NCBI GenBank assembly: GCA_963712165.1
Contig: CAVQGY010000003.1
Location: forward strand, 434,001-498,000
Direction: 5' to 3'
DNA: 64,000 bases
From: B10-G9 sp963712165
Lineage (GTDB): Bacteria; Chloroflexota; Anaerolineae; Anaerolineales; UBA11858
Shown here piece after piece: positions 25,124-34,937 of the stretch; position 1 is the first letter of the stretch; each line of letters starts with the position of its first letter. A program made the position numbers and the translations under genes. The notes beneath the pieces were generated by a model. That model ran no database searches, had not been told where the DNA came from, and saw only the letters and a program-made list of their open reading frames with translations.

Positions 25124-25969
25124 ATGGAGTACAAAACAATACTTTCGCCAGAAACCCTCCATTCGAATCTTGATAATCCTCATTGGGCAGTTATGGATTG
25201 CCGCTTTTATTTACAAGAGCCCGACCGGGGGCATCGGGAATATATGGAATCTCATATCCCGGGGGCAATCTACGTTCACCTGGATAAGGACCTCTCGGGA
25301 GAGATCATCCCTGGAAAAACAGGACGACATCCCTTGCCCGATAGCCAGGTCTTCGCGGAACGACTATCCGATTGGGGAATTGATAATCTGACCCAGGTAA
25401 TCGCCTATGATAATAAGGGCGGAGCAATGGCGGCAAGATTATGGTGGATGCTGCGTTGGCTGGGACATGAAAGGGCAGCTGTATTAAATGGAGATTGGGA
25501 AGCTTGGTGCAGTAAGGATTACCCCCTAGAAAGCGGAAAGGTAACCCGGGAAAAAAAGGAATTCAAGGCAGTAGAGCATCCTGAATTGATTGCGGATGTT
25601 GAGCTGGTTGATCAGTTCCGGGATGATGACAACTTCCTTCTGCTGGACGCTCGTTCTCCAGACAGGTTCTGGGGTCTAGCAGAACCTATTGATAAGAGGG
25701 CGGGACATATTCCGGGAGCAGTCTCCGCTCCCTATGAAAACAACCTTACCCAGGATGGTTATTTCTTAAGCGCGGCTGACCTGAAAGTGAGATTTGATAA
25801 TCTCCTTGAGGGGGTTCCTCCTTCACAGGTGGTTGTATATTGTGGATCCGGGGTAACTTCAAATCATAATATCCTAGCAATGGTGGAAGCAGGTTTTGAG
25901 ATGCCTTTACTTTACCCTGGCTCCTGGAGTGAATGGATCACGGATCCTGCCCGACCCATCGCCCCATAG
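25124..25969 (+). CDS. Two-domain rhodanese (sulfurtransferase)
   Basis: Transfers sulfane sulfur from thiosulfate or mercaptopyruvate to an acceptor. Two rhodanese domains are visible: an inactive N-terminal one (CRFYLQEPDRGHREYMESHI) and a C-terminal catalytic one with VVYCGSGVTS, the Cys being near residue 239. The CGSGVT loop fits thiosulfate better than mercaptopyruvate as donor. ATG 25124 has GGAG 8 nt upstream; a start at 25103 is poorer. It stands between nadD and the nitrilase gene on the same strand, each with small gaps, so a common transcript is possible. Confidence 0.9.
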   Translation: MEYKTILSPETLHSNLDNPHWAVMDCRFYLQEPDRGHREYMESHIPGAIYVHLDKDLSGEIIPGKTGRHPLPDSQVFAERLSDWGIDNLTQVIAYDNKGGAMAARLWWMLRWLGHERAAVLNGDWEAWCSKDYPLESGKVTREKKEFKAVEHPELIADVELVDQFRDDDNFLLLDARSPDRFWGLAEPIDKRAGHIPGAVSAPYENNLTQDGYFLSAADLKVRFDNLLEGVPPSQVVVYCGSGVTSNHNILAMVEAGFEMPLLYPGSWSEWITDPARPIAP

Positions 25970-25990
25970 TTCACATAAGGTGATCAGCAA

Positions 25991-26773
25991 ATGAAATATA
26001 AAATCGCACTTGCTCAAATCGAACTGGAATTGGGAAACGCGGACGGGAATTACTTTAAGGCTAGAAAGGCAGTGGCTGAGGCAGCACGAGAAGGAGCGGA
26101 TATTGTGCTTCTTCCAGAATTATGGGCCAGTGGATACGATCTTATTAATGCCCGCAAATATGCCAGCTCGCGCAGGGAGGGATGGTTTGCCAGGATGGGT
26201 GAGTTGGCAGAAGAAAATAAGCTAGCCCTGGGCGGATCCATGATCGAAGAACAGGGAGATGATTTCTATAATACCTTTGTTCTTCTGGACAGGACCGGGA
26301 AAGAGCTTGGTTTTTATCGAAAGGCTCATTTATTCGATCTGATCAGAGAAAAAGAATATTTCAAAGCCGGTAATCAGTTGGCTGTTATTGATTCTCCCTG
26401 GGGCAAGATCGGTTTAGCTCTCTGTTATGATCTGAGATTTCCTGAGTTGTTCCGAGCTTACGCGCTTGCGGGAGTTGAAACGATCCTATTGGTTGCTGAG
26501 TGGCCTCAGCGCAGGATTGGGCACTGGGATATACTGCTGAAGGCCAGGGCAATTGAAAACCAGTGTTTTATTGCTGCGGTCAATAAAGTGGGCACCAGCA
26601 AAGGGGAACAACTAGGGGGGAACAGCACCGTGATCAGTCCTATGGGAGAAGTGTTAACCCAGGGAGGGGCAACTCCTGGGGTTTATGTGGCAGATATCGA
26701 TTCAGAATATTCTGCCAAGATCCGGAGCTGGATGCCTGTCCTCAGCGACAGGAATGAGGACCTGTATGGCTGA
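25991..26773 (+). CDS. Carbon-nitrogen hydrolase (nitrilase superfamily)
   Basis: Cytoplasmic amidase with the Glu-Lys-Cys triad: Glu43 in LLPELWASGYD, Lys111 in FYRKAHLFD, and Cys145 in ALCYDLRFPEL. The 260-residue length and the CYDLRFPELFR motif resemble omega-amidases (2-oxoglutaramate/2-oxosuccinamate) and deaminated-glutathione amidases. Starting at ATG 25991 with AGGTGATC upstream. The position 21 nt after the rhodanese suggests coexpression. The exact substrate is not visible. Confidence 0.88.
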   Translation: MKYKIALAQIELELGNADGNYFKARKAVAEAAREGADIVLLPELWASGYDLINARKYASSRREGWFARMGELAEENKLALGGSMIEEQGDDFYNTFVLLDRTGKELGFYRKAHLFDLIREKEYFKAGNQLAVIDSPWGKIGLALCYDLRFPELFRAYALAGVETILLVAEWPQRRIGHWDILLKARAIENQCFIAAVNKVGTSKGEQLGGNSTVISPMGEVLTQGGATPGVYVADIDSEYSAKIRSWMPVLSDRNEDLYG

Positions 26774-26896
26774 TTAGAGGGATCTGGTCCAAGGAAAAAT
26801 ACCATCAATAAATAAAGATGGTTGCCAATCAGACATGGGCCAGGTACTTCTCTAATGTTGGATCAATGCGGATCATCGAAGCCAGATAGATTAGTG

Positions 26897-27026
26897 TATA
26901 ATGGCTCGCGGTGTCATATGTTGGAAACCAACTAGATGGAATGATATCAGGAGAATAAGCCTGGTTGTTTATTGATAATTGACCAGGTTTGAAGAATAAT
27001 CCAAAGTCACAATTCGGGAAGTGTAT
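26897..27026 (+). promoter_or_regulatory. Promoter and structured leader of the acyl-CoA synthetase operon
   Basis: A -10 box TATAAT (26897-26902) is followed by a 124-nt leader that can form two hairpins: GTTGG/CCAAC with an AAA loop, and CCTGGT (26960-26965) with ACCAGG (26982-26987). No matching riboswitch is recognised. The region from 26774 to 26896 holds no gene. Confidence 0.45.
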
Positions 27027-29135
27027 ATGCTTGAAGCTTTTTTTGATCCAAAATCAGTTGCAGTTGTGGGAGCATCAACATCACCAGATAAACTGGGTTA
27101 CGCAGTTCTGGAAAACCTTGTGACTGGAGGTTATGTGGATGTTGGCAAGATCTATCCCATTAATCCCAAGGCAAATGAGATCTTGGGCCAAAAAGCCTAT
27201 CCATCGGTCAAGGATGTTCCAGGCGAGATCGATATGGCAGTGATCGTAATTCCCTATGATTACGTGCCTGCGGTGCTTGAAGAATGCGGGTTGAAGAAGA
27301 TCCCGGCAGTTGTCATTATCAGTGCCGGTTTCAGGGAAGCTGGAATGGAAGGTTTGAACAGAGAACTAGAGTTGGTTGAGATTGCTACTAAGTACAATAT
27401 TCGCCTGATCGGCCCCAATTGTCTCGGAATAATCGATACTTTCACTCCTGTGAATGCATCCTTTTCTGCGGGCACGCCACCTAAGGGCCCCATGGCTTTT
27501 ATGTCACAGTCGGGAGCCTTAGGAACCGCCATTCTGGATTGGGCCCAAGCGGGACGCCTGGGTCTGGCAAAATTTGTCAGCCTTGGCAACAAAGCAGATG
27601 TTAGTGAAATCGATTTGCTTCAGGCTTGGGCTGATGATCCAGATACCAATGTGATCCTGATGTACACTGAAGGTTTGCCTAATGGGGAAGAATTCATCAA
27701 AGTAGCCAGGGAAGTGACCCAATTAAAACCGGTGGTTGCCATTAAATCAGGTGTGACCAAATCAGGATCACGGGCAGTATCCTCCCACACAGGTTCTCTG
27801 GCTGGATCGGAGCAAGCTTATCAAGCTGCATTCCATCAGGCAGGCGTTCTCAGAGCGACCGATATGGCCAGTATGTTTGATATGGCCCTTGCCCTAGGTT
27901 ATCAACCCCTGTTAAAGAATGACCGCATAACCATTATCACAAATGCAGGCGGACCCGGTATTCTGGCCACAGACGCCTTGGAACGAAGTGGGATGAGTCT
28001 GGCGAGAATGGAGGTTAGCAGCATTCTGGAGCTTGAGCGGTATTTGCCTGACGCTGCCTCTGCTGCCAATCCTGTAGATGTCCTGGGAGATGCCAAAGCT
28101 GACCGCTATAAGTTTGCGCTGGATGTGGTGGCCAAAGACCCCAATGTGGACGGGATCATGGTTGTGCTTACACCTCAGGCAATGACAGAGATTGAGGATA
28201 CTGCCAAGGCGATTGGTGAAGTGTCCAAAAAGATCGATAAACCAATCCTGGCCTGCTTCATGGGAGAAGCTAAAGTTGAAAAGGGCATCCAGGTTCTTCG
28301 TGGATATGAAGTGCCGAATTATTCTTTCCCAGAACGGGCATCACTCGCCTTCAGCGCCATGTCCCAGTACCGGGCGGTCACTGAAAGGGAAGATCCAATA
28401 TTTGAGCGCTTCAAAGTAGATAACAGGATCATCAAGCAGGTGATCGACGGCGCGAAGAAAGATGGGCGATACGCGATAGGTGATGCTGAAGCTTGGGATA
28501 TCCTGAAAGCTTATGGATTGAGTATTCCGCGGTCAATATTGGCTAAAACCTCTGCAGAAGCTGTAAAGATCGCCGGGGAGATGGGATACCCGGTAGTAAT
28601 GAAAATTGCATCTCCCGATATTCTGCACAAAACAGATGTAGGGGGAGTAAAAGTTGGTTTGGAATCAGCAGGAGATGTGCGAGATGCATTTGATTTGATG
28701 CTGTTCAGAACCGAAAGGTATTTGCCCGAAGCGGAGATCTGGGGCTGCCAGGTGCAGGAAATGGCTCCTCCTGGTGGCCTCGAGGTACTGATAGGTATGA
28801 ATAGAGATCCACAATTCGGTCCCCTGGTGACATTCGGCTTGGGGGGGATTTATGTAGAAGCCCTCAAGGATGTAACTTTTCGGGTGGCCCCCTTCACCCG
28901 CTTGGATGCCGAGGCTATGTTAAGTGAAATCCGTTCCAAGGCTTTGTTGGATGGCGTCCGGGGCAATCCTCCGGTTGACAAGGAGGCCGTGGTAAATACC
29001 CTATTGCGCGTGGGACAGCTGGTTCAGGATTTCCCAGAAATCGCAGAACTGGATATTAACCCTCTGATCGTATATCCTGAAGGGCAGGGAGCTCTGGCAA
29101 TTGATATGCGGTTGGTTTTAGAAAGTGGAAGATAA
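27027..29135 (+). CDS. ADP-forming acetate/acyl-CoA synthetase, fused alpha-beta
   Basis: Converts acyl-CoA, ADP and phosphate into the acid, CoA and ATP, conserving energy in fermentation. 702 residues, with the domains in alpha-beta order: CoA-binding Rossmann (VAVVGASTSPDKLGY), ligase domains (GPNCLGIID, MSQSGALG, and the phospho-His in SSHTGS), then an ATP-grasp part (YPVVMKIASPDILHKTDVGG and AELDINPLIV). ATG 27027 follows GGGAAG; GTG 27021 is an alternative. The BioD/DRTGG gene follows 10 nt after the stop. Acetate is the likely substrate, but propionate or branched acids are possible. Confidence 0.92.
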   Translation: MLEAFFDPKSVAVVGASTSPDKLGYAVLENLVTGGYVDVGKIYPINPKANEILGQKAYPSVKDVPGEIDMAVIVIPYDYVPAVLEECGLKKIPAVVIISAGFREAGMEGLNRELELVEIATKYNIRLIGPNCLGIIDTFTPVNASFSAGTPPKGPMAFMSQSGALGTAILDWAQAGRLGLAKFVSLGNKADVSEIDLLQAWADDPDTNVILMYTEGLPNGEEFIKVAREVTQLKPVVAIKSGVTKSGSRAVSSHTGSLAGSEQAYQAAFHQAGVLRATDMASMFDMALALGYQPLLKNDRITIITNAGGPGILATDALERSGMSLARMEVSSILELERYLPDAASAANPVDVLGDAKADRYKFALDVVAKDPNVDGIMVVLTPQAMTEIEDTAKAIGEVSKKIDKPILACFMGEAKVEKGIQVLRGYEVPNYSFPERASLAFSAMSQYRAVTEREDPIFERFKVDNRIIKQVIDGAKKDGRYAIGDAEAWDILKAYGLSIPRSILAKTSAEAVKIAGEMGYPVVMKIASPDILHKTDVGGVKVGLESAGDVRDAFDLMLFRTERYLPEAEIWGCQVQEMAPPGGLEVLIGMNRDPQFGPLVTFGLGGIYVEALKDVTFRVAPFTRLDAEAMLSEIRSKALLDGVRGNPPVDKEAVVNTLLRVGQLVQDFPEIAELDINPLIVYPEGQGALAIDMRLVLESGR

Positions 29136-29145
29136 GGAGAAGAAG

Positions 29146-30213
29146 ATGAAATCATTATATATCACCTCCGTTGAGAAATATTCTGGGAAAACCGCCCTTT
29201 GCCTTGCCCTGGGAAAGATCTATCAGGAACGTGGACTCAATGTAGGTTATCTGAAACCTTTCAGTTTACGGCCCTGGCGAATTGGCGACAAGATCGCCGA
29301 TGAAGATGCCGCTTTTGTGATCGATATCCTGGGGATCAATGCCAAACCCTGGGAGATGGCACCCGTTGTGGCGACTCCTGAAATGCTGAGAGAATATATG
29401 ACCAGCGAGAAGCAGATCGATTATATGCCCAAGGTTCTGGAAGCGGCAAAGTCCCTAGAGGAAAGAAGGGATTTGCTGCTCCTGGAAGGAGGAGGAAGTC
29501 TTAGGGAGGGGTATGTGATGAATCTCGCAACTCCTGACGTGGCCAAGGAATTGGGCAGTACTATTATTGTGGTTGTTAAATACTGTGAGGATGTCTGCCT
29601 GCTTGATGATGTACTGGCAGCAAAGTTCCGTTTGCCTAATGCCCTTTCTGGCGTTGTGATCAACCGTGTACCTAAGCACGCTATGAGTTTCGTCAATGAT
29701 CTGGTTGTTCCCTTCCTTGAAAAACAGGGAGTTCCTATTCTGGGAGTGCTCCCGGATGATGAGGCACTGGCGGCGCTATCTCTGGGAGAGATCGTCGAGG
29801 TGCTCAATGCTGAGGTATTGACATCCTGCTTCGATGAGGAAGCCCTGGTGGAAGCCTTGATGGTAGGTGCGATGACCGAGGATTCTGCCTTAAGAAGGTT
29901 CCGTAAACAGCCCAACAAGGCTGTCATCACTGGCGGCGACAGAACCGATATTCAGCTGGCGGCGATGGAAACCTCCACGACTTGCTTGATCCTGACTGGC
30001 AATTTACATCCCAGTAATCTGATCATCAAACAAGCAGAGAATATGTGTGTGCCCATCCTTCTGGTTCCAGGAAACACCATGGAAACTGTTGAGGCTCTGG
30101 ACCGGATATTCGGAAAGACCAGATTGGGTCAAAAAGAAAAATTGGATAAATTCATGGGCTATGTGAGAGAGAATATTGATCTGAAGCGCCTGGATAAAGC
30201 CCTGGAAGATTAA
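29146..30213 (+). CDS. BioD-like ATPase with DRTGG domain
   Basis: COG0857-type protein resembling the N-terminal regulatory part of long phosphotransacetylases. Residues 1-210 are a P-loop BioD-like domain (Walker A KYSGKTALC at about 10-18, DLLLLEGGGS). Residues about 225-330 form a DRTGG domain (ITGGDRTDIQLAAMETSTTC), a likely ligand-sensing module. No catalytic phosphotransacetylase domain follows. ATG 29146 has AAGGAG at 7 nt. It is cotranscribed with the acyl-CoA synthetase, so it may sense a nucleotide or acyl ligand and regulate that enzyme; this is inference. 355 residues. Confidence 0.82.
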   Translation: MKSLYITSVEKYSGKTALCLALGKIYQERGLNVGYLKPFSLRPWRIGDKIADEDAAFVIDILGINAKPWEMAPVVATPEMLREYMTSEKQIDYMPKVLEAAKSLEERRDLLLLEGGGSLREGYVMNLATPDVAKELGSTIIVVVKYCEDVCLLDDVLAAKFRLPNALSGVVINRVPKHAMSFVNDLVVPFLEKQGVPILGVLPDDEALAALSLGEIVEVLNAEVLTSCFDEEALVEALMVGAMTEDSALRRFRKQPNKAVITGGDRTDIQLAAMETSTTCLILTGNLHPSNLIIKQAENMCVPILLVPGNTMETVEALDRIFGKTRLGQKEKLDKFMGYVRENIDLKRLDKALED

Positions 30214-30233
30214 AAACCCTCGCATAATAGATA

Positions 30234-30264
30234 AGACCTGGCTCAAATGAGCCAGGTCTTTTTG
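30234..30264. terminator. Bidirectional intrinsic terminator
   Basis: Perfect 11-bp stem AGACCTGGCTC (30234-30244) / GAGCCAGGTCT (30249-30259) with a 4-nt loop and a T-run. It lies between the convergent DRTGG and HlyD genes. Confidence 0.92.
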
Positions 30265-30288
30265 GTAATCTTCGTGGTTAGTAAAACC

Positions 30289-31701
30289 TCAGGGATGGAA
30301 CAAAACGTCTGCTGGCATGCCAGGTTTCAGGATGCCAGATGTGTTTTTGACGATCAACTTGACGGCATAGACCGTATTCTGGCGTTCTTCCTGGGTTTGC
30401 ACATTCCTGGGAGTATATTCTGCTTGATCAGAAATATGGATAACCTCCGCTTCAAAGGTTTTATCCGGATAGGAATCTATGCTGAGTTCCGCCTGATCAG
30501 CAAGAGAGATCTGCCCATACCTGTTTTCTGGAAGATAGACAGTAACCGTCAAATTGTTAAGATCGCCAATTATCAGAGCGGTAAAGCCAGCGCCGATCAT
30601 CTCTCCTGGTTCAATCGCCTTCGCCAAAACTACTCCAGAGATTGGAGACGAGATCAAGGTTTTGCCGAGCTGGAGATCGGTCAGCTCCATGGCCGCCTCC
30701 GCTTGCTTGACAGCTGCATCGGCGCTGATCAGACCGTTTTCAGCCTGAATGATCTGGGCCTGGGCCTGATCCAAACCGGATTCAGCCTGGTTCAATAGCG
30801 CTTTTGCCAGTAGAACATCAAAGGAATAATCTCCACTGGATTGGCGGGCCCAATAATCCCGGGCCAGGTCGTAACGTTCCTTGGAGACAGAGACTCTGGC
30901 CCGGGCCACCAGGATCTCTTCGTACTGGGCATCTAACAGGATCTGGTCATACTCACCTTGAGCGTCCTCAAGTGCTGCTTCAGCTGCATTGAATATCCTA
31001 TCGAGCTCTTCCCTGATCTCCTGCCGGCCCCAGTAGCTGGTCTGTCTATCCCGAAGGGCAGAGGCAACCTGGAATACTGCCTGGGCATAGGCAAGGCGCT
31101 CTTCGGCTTCCAGAAAATCCTCTCCGCCAATCTCTTCAGCGAATTTCTGGAAGGACGTTAGCTCTTCCTGATAATCAATCCAGGCATGATCCACCAGAGT
31201 TCTGGCAGCCCCGATTTCTTCATTTTGCTGAAAATACCAGGCGGGCAATTCGATCTGGCTGGGAGAGACCCCAATCCAATCAGCTACCCGATTTTCACCT
31301 TCCAGAACATGAACCTGAGCCAGAACCTGTTCATACTGGATCTCAGCCGCATTTAGATTCGCTTCCGCACTGGCGTGAAAGGCGTTGGCGGAGAGCAGGG
31401 CAGCATTGGCGCTTTCCAGCATCGCTAATGCCGCGCGATATTGGGCGGTTGCCTGAGCTTTCTGGGTTAACAAGAGATCATCTTCCAGGCTTATCAATAG
31501 GTCCCCGGCTAAAACGCTGGAACCTTCTTCTACATGGATTTCTTTGATACGGCCAGATAGTTCCGGAGAGATGTTGATTTGTTTGGCCTCGATCACTCCA
31601 GAGGCCTGGATCGGCTCCAGGCTCTGGTCAGTGAGCAGAGAATCGCAGCCTGCTGAGAGCAGGAGAATGAATATAAGGGAAGGTAGGGTCCTAGTTTTCA
31701 T
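30289..31701 (-). CDS. HlyD-type membrane fusion lipoprotein (ABC exporter adaptor)
   Basis: Periplasmic-type adaptor of 470 residues for the ABC-2 exporter encoded upstream, similar in arrangement to YbhG. A lipobox gives the lipidated Cys at residue 19 (LLSAGC). Then come a biotinyl-lipoyl half (QINISPELSGRIKEIHVEEGS), a very long alpha-helical hairpin (about 75-330), the second lipoyl half (ISSPISGVVLAKAIEPGEM), and a beta barrel. It overlaps the preceding ATPase gene by 11 nt and is the last gene of the operon. Chloroflexota cells have varied envelopes, so what the adaptor bridges is uncertain. Confidence 0.88.
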   Translation of the reverse strand: MKTRTLPSLIFILLLSAGCDSLLTDQSLEPIQASGVIEAKQINISPELSGRIKEIHVEEGSSVLAGDLLISLEDDLLLTQKAQATAQYRAALAMLESANAALLSANAFHASAEANLNAAEIQYEQVLAQVHVLEGENRVADWIGVSPSQIELPAWYFQQNEEIGAARTLVDHAWIDYQEELTSFQKFAEEIGGEDFLEAEERLAYAQAVFQVASALRDRQTSYWGRQEIREELDRIFNAAEAALEDAQGEYDQILLDAQYEEILVARARVSVSKERYDLARDYWARQSSGDYSFDVLLAKALLNQAESGLDQAQAQIIQAENGLISADAAVKQAEAAMELTDLQLGKTLISSPISGVVLAKAIEPGEMIGAGFTALIIGDLNNLTVTVYLPENRYGQISLADQAELSIDSYPDKTFEAEVIHISDQAEYTPRNVQTQEERQNTVYAVKLIVKNTSGILKPGMPADVLFHP

Positions 31702-32659
31702 GATTTCCTCCGTATTCGCGGCTTTTCATACATGAAATGAATACATCTTCAAGTGATGGGTCGGTCTCGGTTATCGAGTTCAGGTTGATCCCGGCCCCCG
31801 TGGCCAATGATCGTAATTCCTGTTTGTGAAAGTCAGGGCGGGGAGTAAAGATATGAACGATGGATCCGTAGAGTTCCGCAGTTAGATCTTGCAGACTGGA
31901 TTCTTTTCTGTTTGCTGCCAGGAGCTTTAGCAGCTCTTCGGGTTGGGGTGTCTCGACTTCCAGAACAGAGTGCTGCATGAAGTCTTTCTTAATACTTGTC
32001 GGAGTTCCCTGGGCGATGATATTTCCATGTTGAATAAATGCCAGACGATGGCAGTGTTCGGCTTCATCCATATAATGGGTGGTGATAAAGATCGTGACTC
32101 CTTCCGCGACCAGTCGATACAGGAGGTCCCAGAACGCCCGGCGGGAAATGGGATCAACTCCAGCTGTAGGTTCATCCAGGAAGATCACTTCTGGTTGGTG
32201 CAGGATAGCCGCACTGAGAGCCAGACGCTGCCTCCATCCCCCTGATAGGTCACTGGTTCTAGTTTGTTCATGACCCTCTAAACCGGAAAGAGCTATCGCG
32301 TCCCGTATCTTTTCTGGGGTGATGCCAGGTCCTATCCCATAGGCCCGGCTGTAGAAATCGAGGTTCTGGCGAACCGATAAATCATTATAAAGTGAAAAGT
32401 GCTGGGACATATAACCGATCCGGGGGAGAACTTCTTGGATCTGGCTCGGGATTGGTGAACCCAGGACTTCAACCGTGCCGCTCGATGGTGCCAGCAAACC
32501 CAGCATCATCCTGATAGTTGTAGTTTTCCCAGAACCATTTGGTCCCAAAAAACCGAAGATCTCGCCTTGTTGAATTTGGAGGCTGACTTCTTCAACAGCT
32601 GTGAAGTTTCCGAAATTCTTGGAGAGCTGATTAGTTTGTATGGTTATTTGAGTGGCCAT
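31691..32659 (-). CDS. ABC transporter ATP-binding protein (second ATPase of the operon)
   Basis: ATPase of 322 residues with Walker A GPNGSGKTTT, signature LSGGWRQRLAL and Walker B VIFLDEPTAGVDP, then a C-terminal regulatory extension of about 85 residues. Together with the upstream ATPase it corresponds to the two halves of E. coli YbhF, here encoded by separate genes. It starts 6 nt after the permease and overlaps the HlyD gene. ATP hydrolysis should drive export of an unknown, possibly hydrophobic compound. Confidence 0.92.
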   Translation of the reverse strand: MATQITIQTNQLSKNFGNFTAVEEVSLQIQQGEIFGFLGPNGSGKTTTIRMMLGLLAPSSGTVEVLGSPIPSQIQEVLPRIGYMSQHFSLYNDLSVRQNLDFYSRAYGIGPGITPEKIRDAIALSGLEGHEQTRTSDLSGGWRQRLALSAAILHQPEVIFLDEPTAGVDPISRRAFWDLLYRLVAEGVTIFITTHYMDEAEHCHRLAFIQHGNIIAQGTPTSIKKDFMQHSVLEVETPQPEELLKLLAANRKESSLQDLTAELYGSIVHIFTPRPDFHKQELRSLATGAGINLNSITETDPSLEDVFISCMKSREYGGNHEN

Positions 32660-32665
32660 GATTTC

Positions 32666-33790
32666 CTAATCTAATGCCTTGCGGATATAACGCAGGGAGA
32701 AAAATCCGATAATGGTTCCGAGAGCTATTAACCACAGCACATTGGGCAGTATATCAGCCATACTGGAACCTTTGAGGATGATCCCCCTCAATATTTCCAG
32801 CCAATGATGGGCAGGAATGAAATTTGCCAGGAACTGTATGATCCGGGGCATGGATTCCACTGGAGCGGCATATCCTGTAAACATGAAGTCGATCATACCA
32901 ACCATCAGCACCAATAAAAAGGATTGGTGTTGGCTCCGGGAAAAAACGGATATTGCCATACCTTTCCCTAACTCAACCAAGGTGTAGATAAAGGCGAGTG
33001 AGAACATCAGGGGGATTGATCCCCGGACAGGAACATGGAATGCAAAATGGACGACACCAAGCATAAGAGTAAAATCAAACAAGCCAATCAGGATCACAGG
33101 AATGGATTTTCCTATGATGATCTCTAATGATGTGAACGGCATGACCAGGAGCTGTTCTAGCGTTCCAAATTCACGCTCTCGCGAAAAGGTCAGAGCAGCA
33201 AATATCAAGATCGTGAATTCCAGCATCAAAGCCAATTCTGCAGGGGTAGTGAAATAAGCCTCGTTGAGGGATTCGTTAAACCAGACCCGCAGGCTGAAGT
33301 CAAAACCCTCAAATCGATCCCCGTTCGCCCCCAGCCTTTCGATGGTTATCTTTTGGCCAAGATCCCAGACGACCCCCTCGATGGCTCTCTGCGCTTCCCT
33401 GGCGGGTATGCTTTCTGCGCCATTGAGGATGACCTGCAAGATCGGTTGACCAGCACTCGAACTCAATTCCCCTGCGAATCCCCGAGGAATGATCACTGCG
33501 GCATTGAGATTTCCCCGGTCCATCTGGTCTTTAATCTCATTGAATGACCTGGCGGGTTCAACAAGTTCAAATGTACCTGTGTTTTCGATAGAGATCACCA
33601 GGTTCCTGCTTGCGGGAGTCCTATCCATGTCCCAGACCATCAAGGGCAGGTTCGAGATAGGGCGAGAAGTGGCCCATCCGATCATCAGTAATTCCAGGGC
33701 GCCGCCAAATAACATGAAAGCAGGCAGCCACCAATCATTTTTCAGATGGAGGAATTCTTTGTTTACGAGGGCAATTATTCTTCTGATCAT
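32666..33790 (-). CDS. ABC-2 type permease
   Basis: Membrane subunit of 374 residues with one N-terminal helix, a large extracytoplasmic domain (about 45-175) and five C-terminal helices, typical of the ABC-2/YbhS-YbhR group. The conserved FAALTFSREREFGTLEQLLVMP segment sits in the cytoplasmic loop before the third helix. It begins 11 nt after the first permease gene, and the two probably form a heterodimer. Confidence 0.9.
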   Translation of the reverse strand: MIRRIIALVNKEFLHLKNDWWLPAFMLFGGALELLMIGWATSRPISNLPLMVWDMDRTPASRNLVISIENTGTFELVEPARSFNEIKDQMDRGNLNAAVIIPRGFAGELSSSAGQPILQVILNGAESIPAREAQRAIEGVVWDLGQKITIERLGANGDRFEGFDFSLRVWFNESLNEAYFTTPAELALMLEFTILIFAALTFSREREFGTLEQLLVMPFTSLEIIIGKSIPVILIGLFDFTLMLGVVHFAFHVPVRGSIPLMFSLAFIYTLVELGKGMAISVFSRSQHQSFLLVLMVGMIDFMFTGYAAPVESMPRIIQFLANFIPAHHWLEILRGIILKGSSMADILPNVLWLIALGTIIGFFSLRYIRKALD

Positions 33791-33801
33791 TGTATTGGGG
33801 A

Positions 33802-34935
33802 CTAGGCAAGCTTCTTTTTAAAGAATAATGCGGCTGTACCAGTGAATACCAGGCCCAGGAAGACCAGCATGATCGCATATGGCCAAAGCACATCAAGGCC
33901 GATACCAGTCAGGAATACACCCCGGGTGATGATCGCGTACTGCGTTCCAGGCAGGAAGAGAGATTCCATCCGTGCCAGCTCAGGCAGTGAGGCGATCGGA
34001 AAGAAAATTCCAGTTAAAAAGAAGCCTGGAAACATGACGACCAGGAAGGAAAGGGCCAGAGCAGCAGATTGAGAGCGCATAAAAACCCCGATGACCATTC
34101 CCATGCTAAGTTCAGCGAAAAGAAATAGCACTGATAAAAACAGGAATACCAGGAAACTGCCATGGAATGGAACATCAAACCAAGCCATAGCGAAAAGAGG
34201 GATCACCAGGACATTCAGGAGGCCTGCTAATATATAGGGGATGATCTTGCCCAGCAGTAATTCGATCCGTTTTATCGGGGTGGCCAAGAGCTGCTCCATC
34301 GTCCTGTGTTCGTGTTCCCGGGCCAGGGTTAGAGCCACAGAGAAAGCGGGAAAGCCCAGAACAACAGATAGAAGCCCTGGAACTAAATCAACCTGGGGGA
34401 CAAGGCTGGGGTTATACCAGGCCCGGATCCGCAGGTCTATTGGTTGGAAGGAATCCACTGTCAGACCTGAAGCCTGTAGCTGGCTGGATAGGATCTGATG
34501 AGAGAATGTTTCAGCTCTCCAGCCAATATGGTCGACAGCAAATCCACCTGTTTCAGGTTCTGTTCCGTCGATCAAAACCTGGACAGATAACCCTCTCAGG
34601 GATAGTAGGTCTGAGCTGAATCCAGGATCGATGATCAAGGCAGCTTTGATCTTCCCTCTGATCAGAAGCTGTTCAATCTCCTCGAAGGATGATGCGCTCG
34701 TATGAAGGTCAAGATCATCGCCGGCTGTGATCTGCTGGATGAACTGCCTGGAAAGCGGACTTTGATCATAATCAAGGATAGCGATAGGCACATGCTCAAT
34801 ATCAACTGCCAATGCGTAAGTCATCAACAGAAGCACAAGGGTGGGTGTGACCAATACGAGGATGAACGTTCCCCGGTCTCGAAGAATATGCTGGATTTCC
34901 TTGCGGATCACTGCCCAGAGATGACGAATAGACAT
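33802..34935 (-). CDS. ABC-2 type permease
   Basis: Second membrane subunit, 377 residues, with the same topology: N-terminal helix with LRDRGTFILVLVTPTLVLLL, large outside domain, then GFPAFSVALTLAREHEHRTMEQLLATP and five helices. The YbhR/YbhS-like pair suggests a drug or lipid exporter. It starts 2 nt after the upstream ATPase gene, so translation is coupled. Confidence 0.9.
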   Translation of the reverse strand: MSIRHLWAVIRKEIQHILRDRGTFILVLVTPTLVLLLMTYALAVDIEHVPIAILDYDQSPLSRQFIQQITAGDDLDLHTSASSFEEIEQLLIRGKIKAALIIDPGFSSDLLSLRGLSVQVLIDGTEPETGGFAVDHIGWRAETFSHQILSSQLQASGLTVDSFQPIDLRIRAWYNPSLVPQVDLVPGLLSVVLGFPAFSVALTLAREHEHRTMEQLLATPIKRIELLLGKIIPYILAGLLNVLVIPLFAMAWFDVPFHGSFLVFLFLSVLFLFAELSMGMVIGVFMRSQSAALALSFLVVMFPGFFLTGIFFPIASLPELARMESLFLPGTQYAIITRGVFLTGIGLDVLWPYAIMLVFLGLVFTGTAALFFKKKLA

Positions 34936-34937
34936 GG

